DNA of 64,000 bases from Bacillus sp. cl95 (GCF_900115925.1 NZ_FOYF01000001.1:868001-932000); one strand, 5' to 3'; numbered from the stretch's first letter, positions 8,394 to 17,413 are shown. The notes: generated by a model from the sequence alone, not told the origin. Made by a program: numbers and translations.

Positions 8394-9620
8394 TTACCGT
8401 TTGGCTGAAGTCAACAAATTCGCTAATAAAGTTTGAGCTTTCATAATCAATTCTTGTTCCTCTTTCTCTTCTAATGGAGATAAATATTTTCTTCCTAAAT
8501 GATGATGATCATATAAAACAGAGATTGCCTGTTCGATATTTTCAATCGATTCTGCTTCTGCAAATAATTCTCCCAAAAACTCACTTTCGTATATCGTATT
8601 TGGCAAACTCATAACATTTGTGTTCATGACATTTAAATCTATTAACCATACAAAAGCATTCATCTCTTTTTCTTCATCTTGGAGTACCTCTAAGAGTTCA
8701 GAAACAAGTGAAGGTGTAAGGAATGTTTCTGTTTCTTGATTTTCAAGACTCATAGAAAGCAATGTACCTTTGCCATTCTCTCGATTATTTTCAATGGTCT
8801 GCCTGCATAACGAGTAAACGTCCTGAAAATGCTTAGCTGAAGTTATATCCAGTTGAATTTCTTTCCATACAACATCTGCGGTCGCAATGAAATCTAATTC
8901 AGCTTCTCTTTCGGTAAGCGTTACGAGATAGCACCCTTTCTCGCCCAGTTCTTTCTTGTGCCTCCCTTGAATATTACCCGGATAAACGATTGGAGGACTT
9001 TCGCATAAGATTGCTCTCTTATGTATATGACCTAGTGCCCAGTAATCAAATTTCTTTTCCAATAAGTCCTGAACTTGAAAAGGTGCATATGCAGCATGAT
9101 TCGAATCCGCTCCATCTTGACCATGCAGGATACCAATATGGAAGTCGGCCCAATCCTTTTTCATGTAGCTATCTATTTTTCTCTCTATTACGTGTCTTTG
9201 TTCGTAACTGAAACCATAAAGATGAACGACTGCATCTGATTTAGTTTTTAGTTTACTAACTTCTACATTCTCATTAAAGATATGGACACTTTCTGGCATA
9301 TCAAGCTTGATCCAAGTCCCGTTCAAATGATCATGGTTTCCGTGTATGATATATACAGGAATCTGTGCAGCTGCCAGCTTTTCCATTTCCTTTTTAAAGC
9401 GGGCTTGCGCCTTTATACTTCGATCCTCTCCATCATATAAGTCTCCTGCCAATACCACGAAGTCAACTGAATGTTGGAGAGCCGCCTCAGTGATTTTCTT
9501 GAATGCTGTAAAGGTACTTTCTCTCAGCCTTGTTATGATTTCTTTAGGTAAATGCTTCAATCCTTGCATTGGACTGTCGAGGTGCAAGTCTGCGGCATGA
9601 ATAAACTTAATCTGTTTCAT
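8394..9620 (-). CDS. yhaO: DNA repair exonuclease YhaO (SbcD-like)
   Basis: 408 residues with an N-terminal calcineurin-type metallophosphoesterase domain: HAADLHLDSP, VLAGDLYDGED, IHGNHDHLNGT and ALGHIHKR provide the metal-binding Asp, Asn and His residues. The family is that of SbcD/Mre11 nucleases. The C-terminal part (about 250-408) is less conserved and probably contacts YhaN. GAGGT precedes the ATG. It is the first gene of the yhaO-yhaN-yhaM run, which suggests a nuclease-ATPase complex. Confidence 0.9.
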   Translation of the reverse strand: MKQIKFIHAADLHLDSPMQGLKHLPKEIITRLRESTFTAFKKITEAALQHSVDFVVLAGDLYDGEDRSIKAQARFKKEMEKLAAAQIPVYIIHGNHDHLNGTWIKLDMPESVHIFNENVEVSKLKTKSDAVVHLYGFSYEQRHVIERKIDSYMKKDWADFHIGILHGQDGADSNHAAYAPFQVQDLLEKKFDYWALGHIHKRAILCESPPIVYPGNIQGRHKKELGEKGCYLVTLTEREAELDFIATADVVWKEIQLDITSAKHFQDVYSLCRQTIENNRENGKGTLLSMSLENQETETFLTPSLVSELLEVLQDEEKEMNAFVWLIDLNVMNTNVMSLPNTIYESEFLGELFAEAESIENIEQAISVLYDHHHLGRKYLSPLEEKEEQELIMKAQTLLANLLTSAKR

Positions 9621-9740
9621 TTTGATTACCTCACGAACTTTTTCTTTATTTTAACACAAAGCGAATGCGTGTTCCCACACATTTAATAAGACCATTCAGT
9701 ATTATCATGGTGATATTGGAAATTTAGTTAAAAAGGATAT

Positions 9741-9771
9741 AAAAAGAAGCCTTCTCTTCTGAGAAAGCTCC
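9741..9771 (-). terminator. Terminator of the yhaQ-yhaP operon
   Basis: On the minus strand an 11-bp stem GGAGCTTTCTC / GAGAAGGCTTC (two G-U pairs as RNA) with a four-base loop is followed by TTTTTAT. Confidence 0.75.
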
Positions 9772-9779
9772 CTCTCACC

Positions 9780-11033
9780 TTATTCTTTTTTCGTAAGCTG
9801 TAATGCCTTCCCAATATCTTTAAAAGTACTTGATTTTCCATACATGAGCACTCCACCTTTATAGACACGGGCTCCGAATACAGCAAGAACGACAATTGTA
9901 GCAATTAGTATACCAATGGCGACTGCAATTTCCCATACTGGGATAGAGAGCATACCGACGCGGAGAAACATAAGCATAGGCGTGAAGAAGGGAATAAAAG
10001 ATGTTACCGTAACAAAAGATGCCTCTGGTTTATTAAGACCAAACATGGCAATCATGAATCCAGCAACAATCATCATCGTCATTGGTGTAATCATTTGTTG
10101 AACATCCTCAATACGGCTGACGAGTGATCCTAAAAATGCCGCAAGGGTCGCATACAAGAAATACCCCAGTATGAAGAAGAGGACTCCATATATAATGGTT
10201 CCGATTGGCACATTCCCGAAACCAAAAAAGTCGAAGAATCCGCCTTTCATTGTTGCAAGGTTCTGCTTAACAGAAAAATAGCTTATTGATAGCATGATAG
10301 CCAATTGAGTCAAGCTTAGAAGCCCGATGCCTAAGATTTTGGCGAACATTTGCTTTACAGGTGAAACACTGGAAATAAGGATTTCCATAACCCGTGAAGA
10401 CTTCTCGGTCGCAACTTCCATCGCAATAATATTCGCGTACATAATGACTGAAAAATATATAATGAAAAGCATCACATAAACAAGGCCCCTAGCCTGATTA
10501 AGTTCTTCCTCAGTTTTAGCATTTTCTTCAAGCGCGATTTTCTCGAAAACTACTGGATTATAGAGTTTTTGAAGCTGCTCGGGAGTCAGGTTTATTTGAG
10601 AAGCCGCTAAAGTTGTTTTGATTTGTTGCATGCTCGTTTGTATATCGGCATACACGGTTGAATCTGCAATACTCATCGCCTTGAACTGGGCCTCTGGAAG
10701 CTTTTCATCATTTAGGCTCAAAACCAGCATTCCTGCATATTTTTCTTCTTTGACATCTGATTCAGCCTTTGCGATGTCTCCTTCATATCTTTCAAGCTTT
10801 AAATCTTTGTTTAAAGCAGTTACAGCGGTTTTTAAAGGCTCATACAGTTGTTCTGTTTCATCTAAGACAGCTATCTTCTCAGCAGAATCATTGCGGTCAA
10901 ATACATCTATAATTCTATTCATATTTGTCAGTCCAAGAAGAATAACAATAGTAATTGCCGTTGTGACAATAAAGGACTTCGTTTTCAATTTGTTCAGATA
11001 GGTATGAAATAGAATAATCCAAAACTTATTCAT
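9780..11033 (-). CDS. yhaP: ABC transporter permease YhaP
   Basis: 417 residues, ABC-2/NatB-type permease. One N-terminal membrane helix (about residues 19-38) is followed by a large extracytoplasmic domain (about 45-185) and then five or six helices in the C-terminal half. This is the layout of sodium/drug-extruding NatB and YhaP proteins. The ATG at 11033 lies inside the last codons of yhaQ, an 8-base overlap that implies translational coupling with the ATPase. Substrate unknown; NatAB-like ion or toxic-compound export is inference. Confidence 0.85.
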   Translation of the reverse strand: MNKFWIILFHTYLNKLKTKSFIVTTAITIVILLGLTNMNRIIDVFDRNDSAEKIAVLDETEQLYEPLKTAVTALNKDLKLERYEGDIAKAESDVKEEKYAGMLVLSLNDEKLPEAQFKAMSIADSTVYADIQTSMQQIKTTLAASQINLTPEQLQKLYNPVVFEKIALEENAKTEEELNQARGLVYVMLFIIYFSVIMYANIIAMEVATEKSSRVMEILISSVSPVKQMFAKILGIGLLSLTQLAIMLSISYFSVKQNLATMKGGFFDFFGFGNVPIGTIIYGVLFFILGYFLYATLAAFLGSLVSRIEDVQQMITPMTMMIVAGFMIAMFGLNKPEASFVTVTSFIPFFTPMLMFLRVGMLSIPVWEIAVAIGILIATIVVLAVFGARVYKGGVLMYGKSSTFKDIGKALQLTKKE

Positions 11034-11925
11034 AGGAAGCACCTACTTTTTCAATGAAAATATCGTTTAACGAGGGTTCTTCAAGGACAAATTTTCGAAT
11101 GAATCCATTGTTGACGATTTGTTTTAGTATCTTTTCAGCAACATGTTCTCCTTCGATTTGCAAGTGAATTCCCTCCGTCGTAACTTTAGACTTTGTTACT
11201 CCTGAATAATCTTTCAACTCATCTAGAGGAAAATCAGCATGAATGACTAAATTCTTTTTTCCAAAATTGCGTTTAATATCTTTTAGAGATCCATGTACCA
11301 CTGGCTTACCTTTATGCATGATACATAAATGCTCACACATTTCTTCTACGTGTTCCATTCGATGACTTGAAAAGACTATAGTTGTACCGCTCTCTTTTAA
11401 TTCAAGTACAGCACCCTTTAATAATTCAACATTTACAGGATCCAAGCCGCTGAATGGCTCATCCAGAATAAGCAATTTTGGTTGGTGTAGTACCGCTGCG
11501 ATAAATTGGATTTTCTGCTGATTTCCTTTCGACAGCTCTTCGACTTTCTTATCGATGTATTCAGGTATTTTAAATCTCTCAAGCCAGTATGTAAGCTGTT
11601 TAAGGGCATCTTGCTTACTCATGCCCCTTAGCCTTGCAAGGTACACTAGTTGTTCCTTTACCTTTAACTTTGGATACAAGCCTCTTTCCTCTGGTAAATA
11701 TCCAACGAGATGGCTCGTAGAATAATTTAAGTTCGTTCCATTCCATGTAATTGTGCCAGAATTAGGCTCAAGTAGACCCAAGATCATCCTGAAGGTCGTC
11801 GTCTTCCCCGCTCCATTCGCTCCTAAAAATCCAAACATCTCTTTTTCTGGGATATTTAGAGTCAATTCGTCAACCGCAATAAACTTTCCATAACTCTTTG
11901 TGATTTGTTCAAGTTTTAAAGACAT
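11026..11925 (-). CDS. yhaQ: ABC transporter ATP-binding protein YhaQ
   Basis: 299 residues. Walker A GANGAGKTT, a signature LSKGNQQK and Walker B LLILDEPFSGLD mark a single nucleotide-binding domain, followed by a short C-terminal domain typical of NatA-like exporters. I chose the ATG at 11925, preceded by AGGAGGGGGGAG; the frame is open up to 12003 but the added residues are not family-like. It pairs with the overlapping permease YhaP. Gene order matches B. subtilis. Confidence 0.9.
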   Translation of the reverse strand: MSLKLEQITKSYGKFIAVDELTLNIPEKEMFGFLGANGAGKTTTFRMILGLLEPNSGTITWNGTNLNYSTSHLVGYLPEERGLYPKLKVKEQLVYLARLRGMSKQDALKQLTYWLERFKIPEYIDKKVEELSKGNQQKIQFIAAVLHQPKLLILDEPFSGLDPVNVELLKGAVLELKESGTTIVFSSHRMEHVEEMCEHLCIMHKGKPVVHGSLKDIKRNFGKKNLVIHADFPLDELKDYSGVTKSKVTTEGIHLQIEGEHVAEKILKQIVNNGFIRKFVLEEPSLNDIFIEKVGASYE

Positions 11926-12065
11926 AAAACTCCCCCCTCCTCTGTTTCTACGATTATAGTAGTTCAAAAGGTTCACTTTTCCATTAATTTTATTTTTGCA
12001 CATTTTAATAAATTATGTAAGAATAATAGTAATCATCTGAATAATTAAACAAAGGGGTAATGATT

Positions 12066-12251
12066 ATGAAAAATTATAAACTTACCGTTTTTGAAGCAAA
12101 TGGAGAAAAATTGCTTGATGAAACGTTCCAAGCAGCTGCTGATCAGGAAGCCAAACAAATTGGCGAAAAGATGCTAAGCGAAAAGAATTACCTCGACAAA
12201 ACTCACCGATGCACTTCACCAAGCGGTAAACTCGTATTATTCCATGCTTAG
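12066..12251 (+). CDS. yhzD: YhzD family protein
   Basis: 61 residues, soluble, no membrane segment. It reads as a YhzD-like protein (NYKLTVFEANGEKLLDE at the N terminus and HRCTSPSGKLVLFH at the end), a small Bacillus family of unknown role. The ATG at 12066 has AAAGGGG eight bases upstream; the ATG at 12060 is too close to it. It is divergent from yhaQ and ends in an intrinsic terminator. Confidence 0.75.
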   Translation: MKNYKLTVFEANGEKLLDETFQAAADQEAKQIGEKMLSEKNYLDKTHRCTSPSGKLVLFHA

Positions 12252-12254
12252 CTG

Positions 12255-12288
12255 AAAAGAGGCAGATCATTGTGATCCGCCTCTTTCT
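12255..12288 (+). terminator. Terminator of the yhzD-like gene
   Basis: Stem AAAGAGGC.GATCA / TGATC.GCCTCTTT with one mismatch, followed by a short T tract. Confidence 0.8.
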
Positions 12289-12356
12289 ATATATGTTCTG
12301 TTGCCAATAACTATTACTTGCCAGACTTCCAGGTCTTCATTTGACTAAAGTACTTT

Positions 12357-12656
12357 GCAAGGCGTTTCCGCTTTTCTGGTTGTCCAGCTTCGAGCGGCAT
12401 CCCCTCGAGGTTGTTTCCTAAATCCGAAACAACCTAGGTCATAAGCCATCCGTTTCGGAAGGCAAAGAACGCCTTCTGCCAACGTATGTCTTATGCTGGT
12501 CGGGGCTTAGCAAGGCGTTTCCGCTTTTTTGTTGTCCAGCTCCAACGCCTAGCCCCTCGAGGTCATAAGCCATTCGCTTCGGAAGGCAAAGGACGCCTTT
12601 TGCCAGCGCATGTCTTATGCTTGTCGGGGCTAAGCAAGGCGTTTCCGCTTTTCTTT
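12357..12656. repeat. R1 dispersed repeat, two tandem units
   Basis: GC-richer than its surroundings. The 19-mer GCAAGGCGTTTCCGCTTTT occurs three times (starting at 12357, 12510 and 12634), bounding two units. Each unit carries GTTGTCCAGCT, CCCCTCGAGG, GTCATAAGCCA and a complementary TCTTATGC.GGTCGGGGCT arm, so each can fold into a long hairpin. The first unit has an extra GTTGTTTC...GAAACAAC hairpin. It abuts the yhaR stop codon and may replace its terminator. Similar sequences recur in many Bacillus genomes as I remember them. A 92-residue frame over the repeat is not a gene. Confidence 0.85.
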
Positions 12657-13442
12657 CTACTTCCCAATGAATTTTGGTTTTCTTTTTTCAATAAAAGCTT
12701 GAATGCCTTCGCGATGATCTTTGGATTGTCTCATTTTGAATTGGGCGTGCTTTTCGACTTCTAGAACCTTCAATAATTGAGGTCGATTGTTTTCAGCTAG
12801 GATTTTTTTCGTTTTGATCATCGCTTGAACGGGTTTATGTAACCACTCTGTGACCTTGCTTTCAAGTGCATCTGCTAAGGAACCTTCAGCAACTCCTTGA
12901 ATTAAGCCCAGTTTGAACGCCTCTTCAGCACCCATGACTTTCCCTTCCCAAATAAGTTGCTTCGCCCTTGTCTCTCCAAGTCTTTTTTCTAGGAAGAAGT
13001 GTGCTCCTCCATCAGGAATAAGTCCAATACCGATAAAATTCATGGCAAACTTGCTTGTGTCATCTGCCAGAATATAGTCTGTGGCAAGCGCTAGGCTAAA
13101 GCCCAATCCAGCAGCTGCTCCTGAAACCGCACTGATTGTCAGCTTTGGAATACTGTATAAAGTAATTATTAGTTCATTTATGCTATCCATAATCGGAAAG
13201 AAATCGTTTTCATCTTTCATTGTAAGCATTGACTTAATATCACCGCCGGCTGAGAAAGCTTTACCATTACCTGTTAGCACGACAATATCAATTTCATCAG
13301 AGTCAGTGATTTCTTTCAATTTCACAACTAGCCCTTTAATAAGATCTTTATCCAATGCGTTTAAAGCTTCGGGTCTGTTCATTTCAACCGTTGCAACGCG
13401 ACCATTTATTTTTACATTTACGCTTTCCGTTACAAAATTCAT
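12657..13442 (-). CDS. yhaR: Enoyl-CoA hydratase/isomerase family protein YhaR
   Basis: 261 residues of the crotonase fold. The oxyanion-hole segments are recognisable: GNGKAFSAGGDIKSM (near residue 59) and SGAAAGLGFSLALATDYILA (near 106). The C-terminal helical region contains RETRAKQLIWEGK-like sequence typical of hydratases. It probably acts on an acyl-CoA, but the substrate cannot be read; the usual second catalytic Glu position looks to be Gly/Asp-rich (IPDGGAHFFL). A GGAGG lies 11 bases before the ATG. R1 repeats flank the gene on both sides in opposite orientation. Confidence 0.85.
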   Translation of the reverse strand: MNFVTESVNVKINGRVATVEMNRPEALNALDKDLIKGLVVKLKEITDSDEIDIVVLTGNGKAFSAGGDIKSMLTMKDENDFFPIMDSINELIITLYSIPKLTISAVSGAAAGLGFSLALATDYILADDTSKFAMNFIGIGLIPDGGAHFFLEKRLGETRAKQLIWEGKVMGAEEAFKLGLIQGVAEGSLADALESKVTEWLHKPVQAMIKTKKILAENNRPQLLKVLEVEKHAQFKMRQSKDHREGIQAFIEKRKPKFIGK

Positions 13443-13584
13443 AACCTGAAACGCCTCCTTTCACTATTCTCTCTTATTATAAAGCTACCTTTTAAGTAAA
13501 AAAACTAATTTTATAAAAATTAAGAAAATTCTTCTCGGATAATGTCATGAAAAGTTTTGGCATAATTTTATTCTCCCAAAGAAC

Positions 13585-13796
13585 AAAAGGCGCAAGCGCC
13601 CTGTTTAGCCCCGACAGGCATAAGACGAATCACGCAGTCATCCTCGAAAAAGCTATCGCTTTTTCTTCGTGCGATGTTAATGCTGCCGAAGCGTTCCTTG
13701 TCCTGATTTCTGAAGTGATTTGGCTTATGACCAAGGTTGTTTCGGCTTTAGGAAACAACCCCGAGGGGCTGGGCGCTGGAGCTGGATTATTAGAAA
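13585..13796. repeat. R1 dispersed repeat, inverted copy
   Basis: This copy is in the opposite orientation to the two at 12357-12656. It shares GCCCCGACAGGCATAAGAC, the TGGCTTATGACC arm, the GTTGTTTCGGC...GAAACAAC hairpin and CCGAGGGGCTGGGCGCTGGAGCTGG. It also carries a module (13642-13680) reading CCTCGAAAAAGCTATCGC then TTTTTCTTCGTGCGATG that recurs inside an R2 repeat at 39182. The overlapping 90-residue frame is not a gene. Confidence 0.85.
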
Positions 13797-13844
13797 ATCG
13801 TAGAAAGTTATCACATTAATTTATTTTATAATTTCCTAGACCAT

Positions 13845-13876
13845 AAAAAATCGCCAGACATTTAGAATGCTGGCGA
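13845..13876 (-). terminator. Terminator of hemZ
   Basis: Perfect TCGCCAG / CTGGCGA stem with a 12-base loop, followed on the minus strand by TTTTTTA. Confidence 0.85.
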
Positions 13877-13937
13877 CTCATTTTTAATGATTGGTTCTGT
13901 TAAAATAGCCTTTTGATTTTTTTCCTAAGCATTTATT

Positions 13938-15449
13938 TTATCGTTCTATAGTTTGTTGAAAAAATAGTTCGTTCAGAATCGCAATTTTTTCATCAGTATA
14001 TTCTTTGTAGCTATCATTATAAGTCTTTGGATCCTTTGGGTTTGCAAACTGAGTGATTTTGCCTGTGACGGGGTGAATGAACTTACTTGCTGCTCCACAA
14101 CCAAGACCAATAATCGTTTGTTGTTCTTCCATAATCATGATGTTATAGATACTCTCTTGTCCTGGTAGAGCATAACCAACATTTTCAAGATTGCCTAAGA
14201 TATTCTTTTGACGGTACAAATAATAGGGCTCATAGGCATGCTCTTTCGTCCACTTCTCTGCTAATTCCATCATGCCCTCAACTTCTTCGCGATCAGCCAC
14301 TTTGTACCGTTCTTTATTTTTCGTCATTTCTGATGCTCGCTTGAATGAAAGGGTATGAACCGTTAATGACTCGGGCATCAATTTCTTCGTCTCAGCCAAT
14401 GTATGAGTAAATTCAGTCATCCCCTCACCCGGTAAACCAATAATCAAATCCATATTAATATTGTTCATACCCATTTCTCTTGCTAAATGGTACTTTGTTA
14501 CCGTTTCTTCTACTGTATGATGACGCCCGATCGCTTTTAGCGTTTCTTGAGTATACGATTGTGGATTTATGCTAATTCGATCGATGTTCCACTTTTTCAA
14601 GACATTTATTTTTTCTGGCGTAATCGTATCTGGTCTGCCAGCCTCAACAGTGATTTCACGGATGTTTTCGACATCAGGGAAGGATTGGTACATCTCTTCA
14701 TAAAGCATGTCCATTTCCTCAGCTGTAATGGACGTCGGAGTTCCACCACCATAATAGACAGTCGTAATTCGGATATCCTTTTCCTTCAACCACTGCCCGA
14801 TCGCTTTCATTTCGTAATGCAACCCACCTAAGAAAGAATCGACAGATCCTTGCCGGCTATTTATGGCATACGCAGGGAACGTACAGTATGCACACTTTGT
14901 TGGACAAAATGGAATCCCAATATAAATACTTACTTCTTTCTGTAATGAATAAAGGTCAGGTACGACAGCAAGCTGCCGTTCTACGATATGCTGCATGAGA
15001 TTGATTTTTTCATCAGAAATAAGATAATCCTTCTTCAATTCCTGATGAGCTTCTCCAACCCCAACTCCATCCTGAAGTTTACGATGAAGTAATTTTGTAG
15101 GACGAATCCCTGTCAGAATGCCCCATTTTTGAATGATTCCAGTCCATTCCTGTAGTACCTTCAAATAAACATGCAAAAATGCGTTTTTCGTTTGTTTGAA
15201 ACGTTCTTTTTCAGTACCTGCTTCATCAATGATTGTACTGAAGGACGCTGTATGTTTTTGGTTATTTAAATCAGTCAAGCTAGCATTAGCTTTAAATTCT
15301 TCCCCTATTTCAGAAGTGAACAATATATGAATATCAGCATTTTCAATTGGAGTAAATGCTACTTTAGATTCTTCAAAAAATAAATTGGCTATATTCTGAA
15401 GTGGACGAATATATCTTTCGTCATCTAAGCCTTTAATTAATATATGCAA
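13938..15449 (-). CDS. hemZ: Radical SAM coproporphyrinogen oxidase-like HemZ
   Basis: 503 residues, starting from TTG with AAAGGTG eight bases upstream. A radical SAM domain begins near residue 165 with the 4Fe-4S motif CPTKCAYCTF, followed by VYYGGGTPTS and the SAM-binding stretches EITVEAGRPDT and NMDLIIGLPGEG. The N-terminal 160 residues are the extension typical of HemZ rather than HemN. B. subtilis HemZ supports oxygen-independent heme biosynthesis under anaerobic conditions. The gene is single, with its own terminator. Confidence 0.92.
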   Translation of the reverse strand: MHILIKGLDDERYIRPLQNIANLFFEESKVAFTPIENADIHILFTSEIGEEFKANASLTDLNNQKHTASFSTIIDEAGTEKERFKQTKNAFLHVYLKVLQEWTGIIQKWGILTGIRPTKLLHRKLQDGVGVGEAHQELKKDYLISDEKINLMQHIVERQLAVVPDLYSLQKEVSIYIGIPFCPTKCAYCTFPAYAINSRQGSVDSFLGGLHYEMKAIGQWLKEKDIRITTVYYGGGTPTSITAEEMDMLYEEMYQSFPDVENIREITVEAGRPDTITPEKINVLKKWNIDRISINPQSYTQETLKAIGRHHTVEETVTKYHLAREMGMNNINMDLIIGLPGEGMTEFTHTLAETKKLMPESLTVHTLSFKRASEMTKNKERYKVADREEVEGMMELAEKWTKEHAYEPYYLYRQKNILGNLENVGYALPGQESIYNIMIMEEQQTIIGLGCGAASKFIHPVTGKITQFANPKDPKTYNDSYKEYTDEKIAILNELFFQQTIER

Positions 15450-15571
15450 AATTTATCACCTTTCAAAAAAAACAGATTGTCTTAAGTTTACATAAAGCCT
15501 TTTGGCAGGTCAATAAACGGAAATGCAAAGAATGCAGCAAATTTTGGGACTTAGTCACGCCACAAAAATAC

Positions 15572-15606
15572 AAAAAGCTATCATTCCCAAAATGGGTCAG
15601 ATAGCT
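15572..15606 (-). terminator. Terminator of yhaX
   Basis: Minus-strand hairpin AGCTATC...GATAGCT with an inner CCCA/TGGG pair, followed by TTTTTG. Confidence 0.8.
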
Positions 15607-15613
15607 AGAATTA

Positions 15614-16480
15614 CTATTTAATAATATTCATCTTTTTTAAGAACTCTATCGGCTGCTGTTTGCGGAAATGTTCCTTCACCATATAAGCAACTCCTTGTTC
15701 ATTTTCAGAACGAGTCACCCAGTTTGCCGCTTTTTTCACATCAAAACGAGCATTCCCCATAGCAACGCCTAATCCCGCTTCTTCTATTAAAGGAATATCA
15801 TCAAGATCACTGCCGATATAGACCATTTCTTTTCGACTAATGCCCAGATGCTCTCCTAAATAAAGAAGACCATTCATTTTTGAAACACCTTGAGGCAAAA
15901 TTTCTAAACAATAAGGATTTAATGCATCTGCTGATACTTCCAAGAACATGGCTTTCAAGCCTGCTTTAGCATCTTCCGCATCTTTTTTATGTTCAAAATA
16001 CACCTCGATCTTCGGAGGTGATACCGGCTGATCAGCTAGTGTTTCACTTAGGTCTTCTACAAATTGTTGAGAGTACAAAACTGGATCTCCAGATGTGAAA
16101 ACGGTCTTCGCAAGAAGGTTATTATTAATCCTGAGTTTATTAGACAACGAAAATTGTTCATGTACAATTCTTATCTGACAAGAAAAACTTTCAAGGAATC
16201 TCACAATGTCATAAGTTACATCTTCTGAAATTCGTTTCACATATACCGGCTTTGCATCAGGACCTGAAATATATGCACCTTGATGTGTCACAAGCAAGGA
16301 TTTTAGTTTCAAAGCACGAGCCACTTTCTTTGCGGAGGGAAAGCTCCTTGAAGTAACGAGCGTTACATAAATTCCTTTTTGCTGAACATAATCTAGGGCT
16401 TCCTTTGTAGATTTATGCAGTTTTCCATTTGATTGTAGAAGTGTCCCATCAATATTTAACGCAAGTAAGCGATATATCAT
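15614..16480 (-). CDS. yhaX: HAD-fold protein YhaX, altered nucleophile motif
   Basis: 288 residues of the Cof-type haloacid dehalogenase fold. Motif I reads LLALNIDGTLL: the usual first aspartate, the phosphorylated nucleophile, is asparagine. Later motifs are intact (VTLVTSRSF, then YIGSDLDDIPLIEEAG and GVAMGNARFDVKKAA). The enzyme may thus be inactive or altered. YhaX of B. subtilis is reported as a spore-coat protein, which would suit a structural role. I chose the ATG at 16480, seven bases after GGGGG; an ATG three bases earlier is also possible. The frame upstream to 16576 lacks family likeness. Confidence 0.8.
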   Translation of the reverse strand: MIYRLLALNIDGTLLQSNGKLHKSTKEALDYVQQKGIYVTLVTSRSFPSAKKVARALKLKSLLVTHQGAYISGPDAKPVYVKRISEDVTYDIVRFLESFSCQIRIVHEQFSLSNKLRINNNLLAKTVFTSGDPVLYSQQFVEDLSETLADQPVSPPKIEVYFEHKKDAEDAKAGLKAMFLEVSADALNPYCLEILPQGVSKMNGLLYLGEHLGISRKEMVYIGSDLDDIPLIEEAGLGVAMGNARFDVKKAANWVTRSENEQGVAYMVKEHFRKQQPIEFLKKMNIIK

Positions 16481-16736
16481 CATGTTGCCCCCTGTTCGTG
16501 ATGAAATTAACCTTATTTCACTTGTATGATGGCTTATACATTTATAGAACAGAGGGATGAAATTAAGCAAAAGCAAGAATGTCCTTCAAAAGATAAACCA
16601 ACTCATTAGATTACCTCATAAATCTTAGACAGTTTGAAAAATCGTCAAATAATGAAGAGGAAGGGAGTGTAAAAAGTAATATTTAATATCAATTTTCACT
16701 CACTCATTTAGAAGAGAGATTATAGGAGAATTTCTT

Positions 16737-16841
16737 TTTGTGTAACTGTATGGTTCATTTGTGTAACTGTACACTTTATTTGTGTAGATTGCCATTTTAT
16801 TTGTGTAAAACCCGTTTTCTTTTGTGCTTGCCCCTTTCAGA
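16737..16841. repeat. 21-bp tandem array, first copy
   Basis: Five head-to-tail units of exactly 21 bases start at 16737, 16758, 16779, 16800 and 16821. The first four begin TTTGTGTA; the second half of each unit varies. The first two continue ACTGTA. The fifth unit is degenerate (TTTGTGCTTG). The array and about 60 bases before it (AAAAGTAATATTT...) match 27940-28082, so the two are copies of one dispersed element. It lies between the end of yheA and the start of yhaX. Nothing else was seen in 16481-16895. Confidence 0.88.
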
Positions 16842-16895
16842 CACAGTAATGCCCCAAAAATACGTTTTAGGTCAAATTTTACACATCCTTATCTG

Positions 16896-16928
16896 ATAAA
16901 AAAAGCCCTGGCAATTTGCCAGAGCTTT
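16896..16928 (-). terminator. Terminator of yheA
   Basis: Stem AAAGCTCTGGCA / TGCCAGGGCTTT with one mismatch, followed on the minus strand by TTTTATC. Confidence 0.85.
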
Positions 16929-16942
16929 GGGAATGTCTATTC

Positions 16943-17296
16943 TTATGCTTCCATCTTGCCATAAAGTTCTTCTAGAGGTTTCATGATCAATTGATTGATT
17001 TCTCCAATGATCATGCCCATACGTTGCTCAGCTTGCATCAATCTTGAAATCTTCTCATGTTGTTGAACAAGTACTACTGTTTTTTGAGCCTGATCCACTT
17101 CTTCTTGTGTGATTTCTTGACCCATCATTTGCTTTTGTTGTAATTTCATTTGGATGTCACGGAAGTTTTCAAACATTCTTTTAGCTGACTCATCCGCATT
17201 GACTTCATCATACATTTGTTTAAGTTGCTTATATTCATCGCTTTGACGAATTGCTTTTTCCATTTCGTAAGCTGCATCGTATAGATTTACTGCCAT
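16943..17296 (-). CDS. yheA: YlbF/YmcA-family protein YheA
   Basis: 117 residues, entirely helical, as expected for the YlbF/YmcA (Com_YlbF) family; some members act with YaaT in the RNase Y specificity complex. Recognisable stretches are YDAAYEMEKAIRQS, VNADESAKRMFENFRD and VVLVQQHEKISRLMQAEQRM. The ATG at 17296 has AGGAG eight bases upstream and gives exactly the family length; the open frame to 17320 adds eight unlikely residues. It is divergent from the yheC/D cluster, as in B. subtilis. Confidence 0.9.
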   Translation of the reverse strand: MAVNLYDAAYEMEKAIRQSDEYKQLKQMYDEVNADESAKRMFENFRDIQMKLQQKQMMGQEITQEEVDQAQKTVVLVQQHEKISRLMQAEQRMGMIIGEINQLIMKPLEELYGKMEA

Positions 17297-17413
17297 GATA
17301 ACCACTCCTTTAATAATCACTACTTCCCTCTAACTATAACAAACTATGTAGGTAATAGCGAGGTGTGACCTTGAACGACCTCCGAAAAACACTCATTTCA
17401 AAAATCGAATCAC

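Noticed and set aside
12486-12764. 92-codon plus-strand frame over the R1 repeat
   Set aside because: It runs from repeat DNA into the antisense of yhaR; composition is not protein-like.
13547-13819. 90-codon frame over the inverted R1 copy
   Set aside because: It is entirely repeat sequence.
16737-16841. CRISPR-like array
   Set aside because: Unit length is only 21 bases with a 9-base constant part and no spacer-length unique segments; no cas genes are present.
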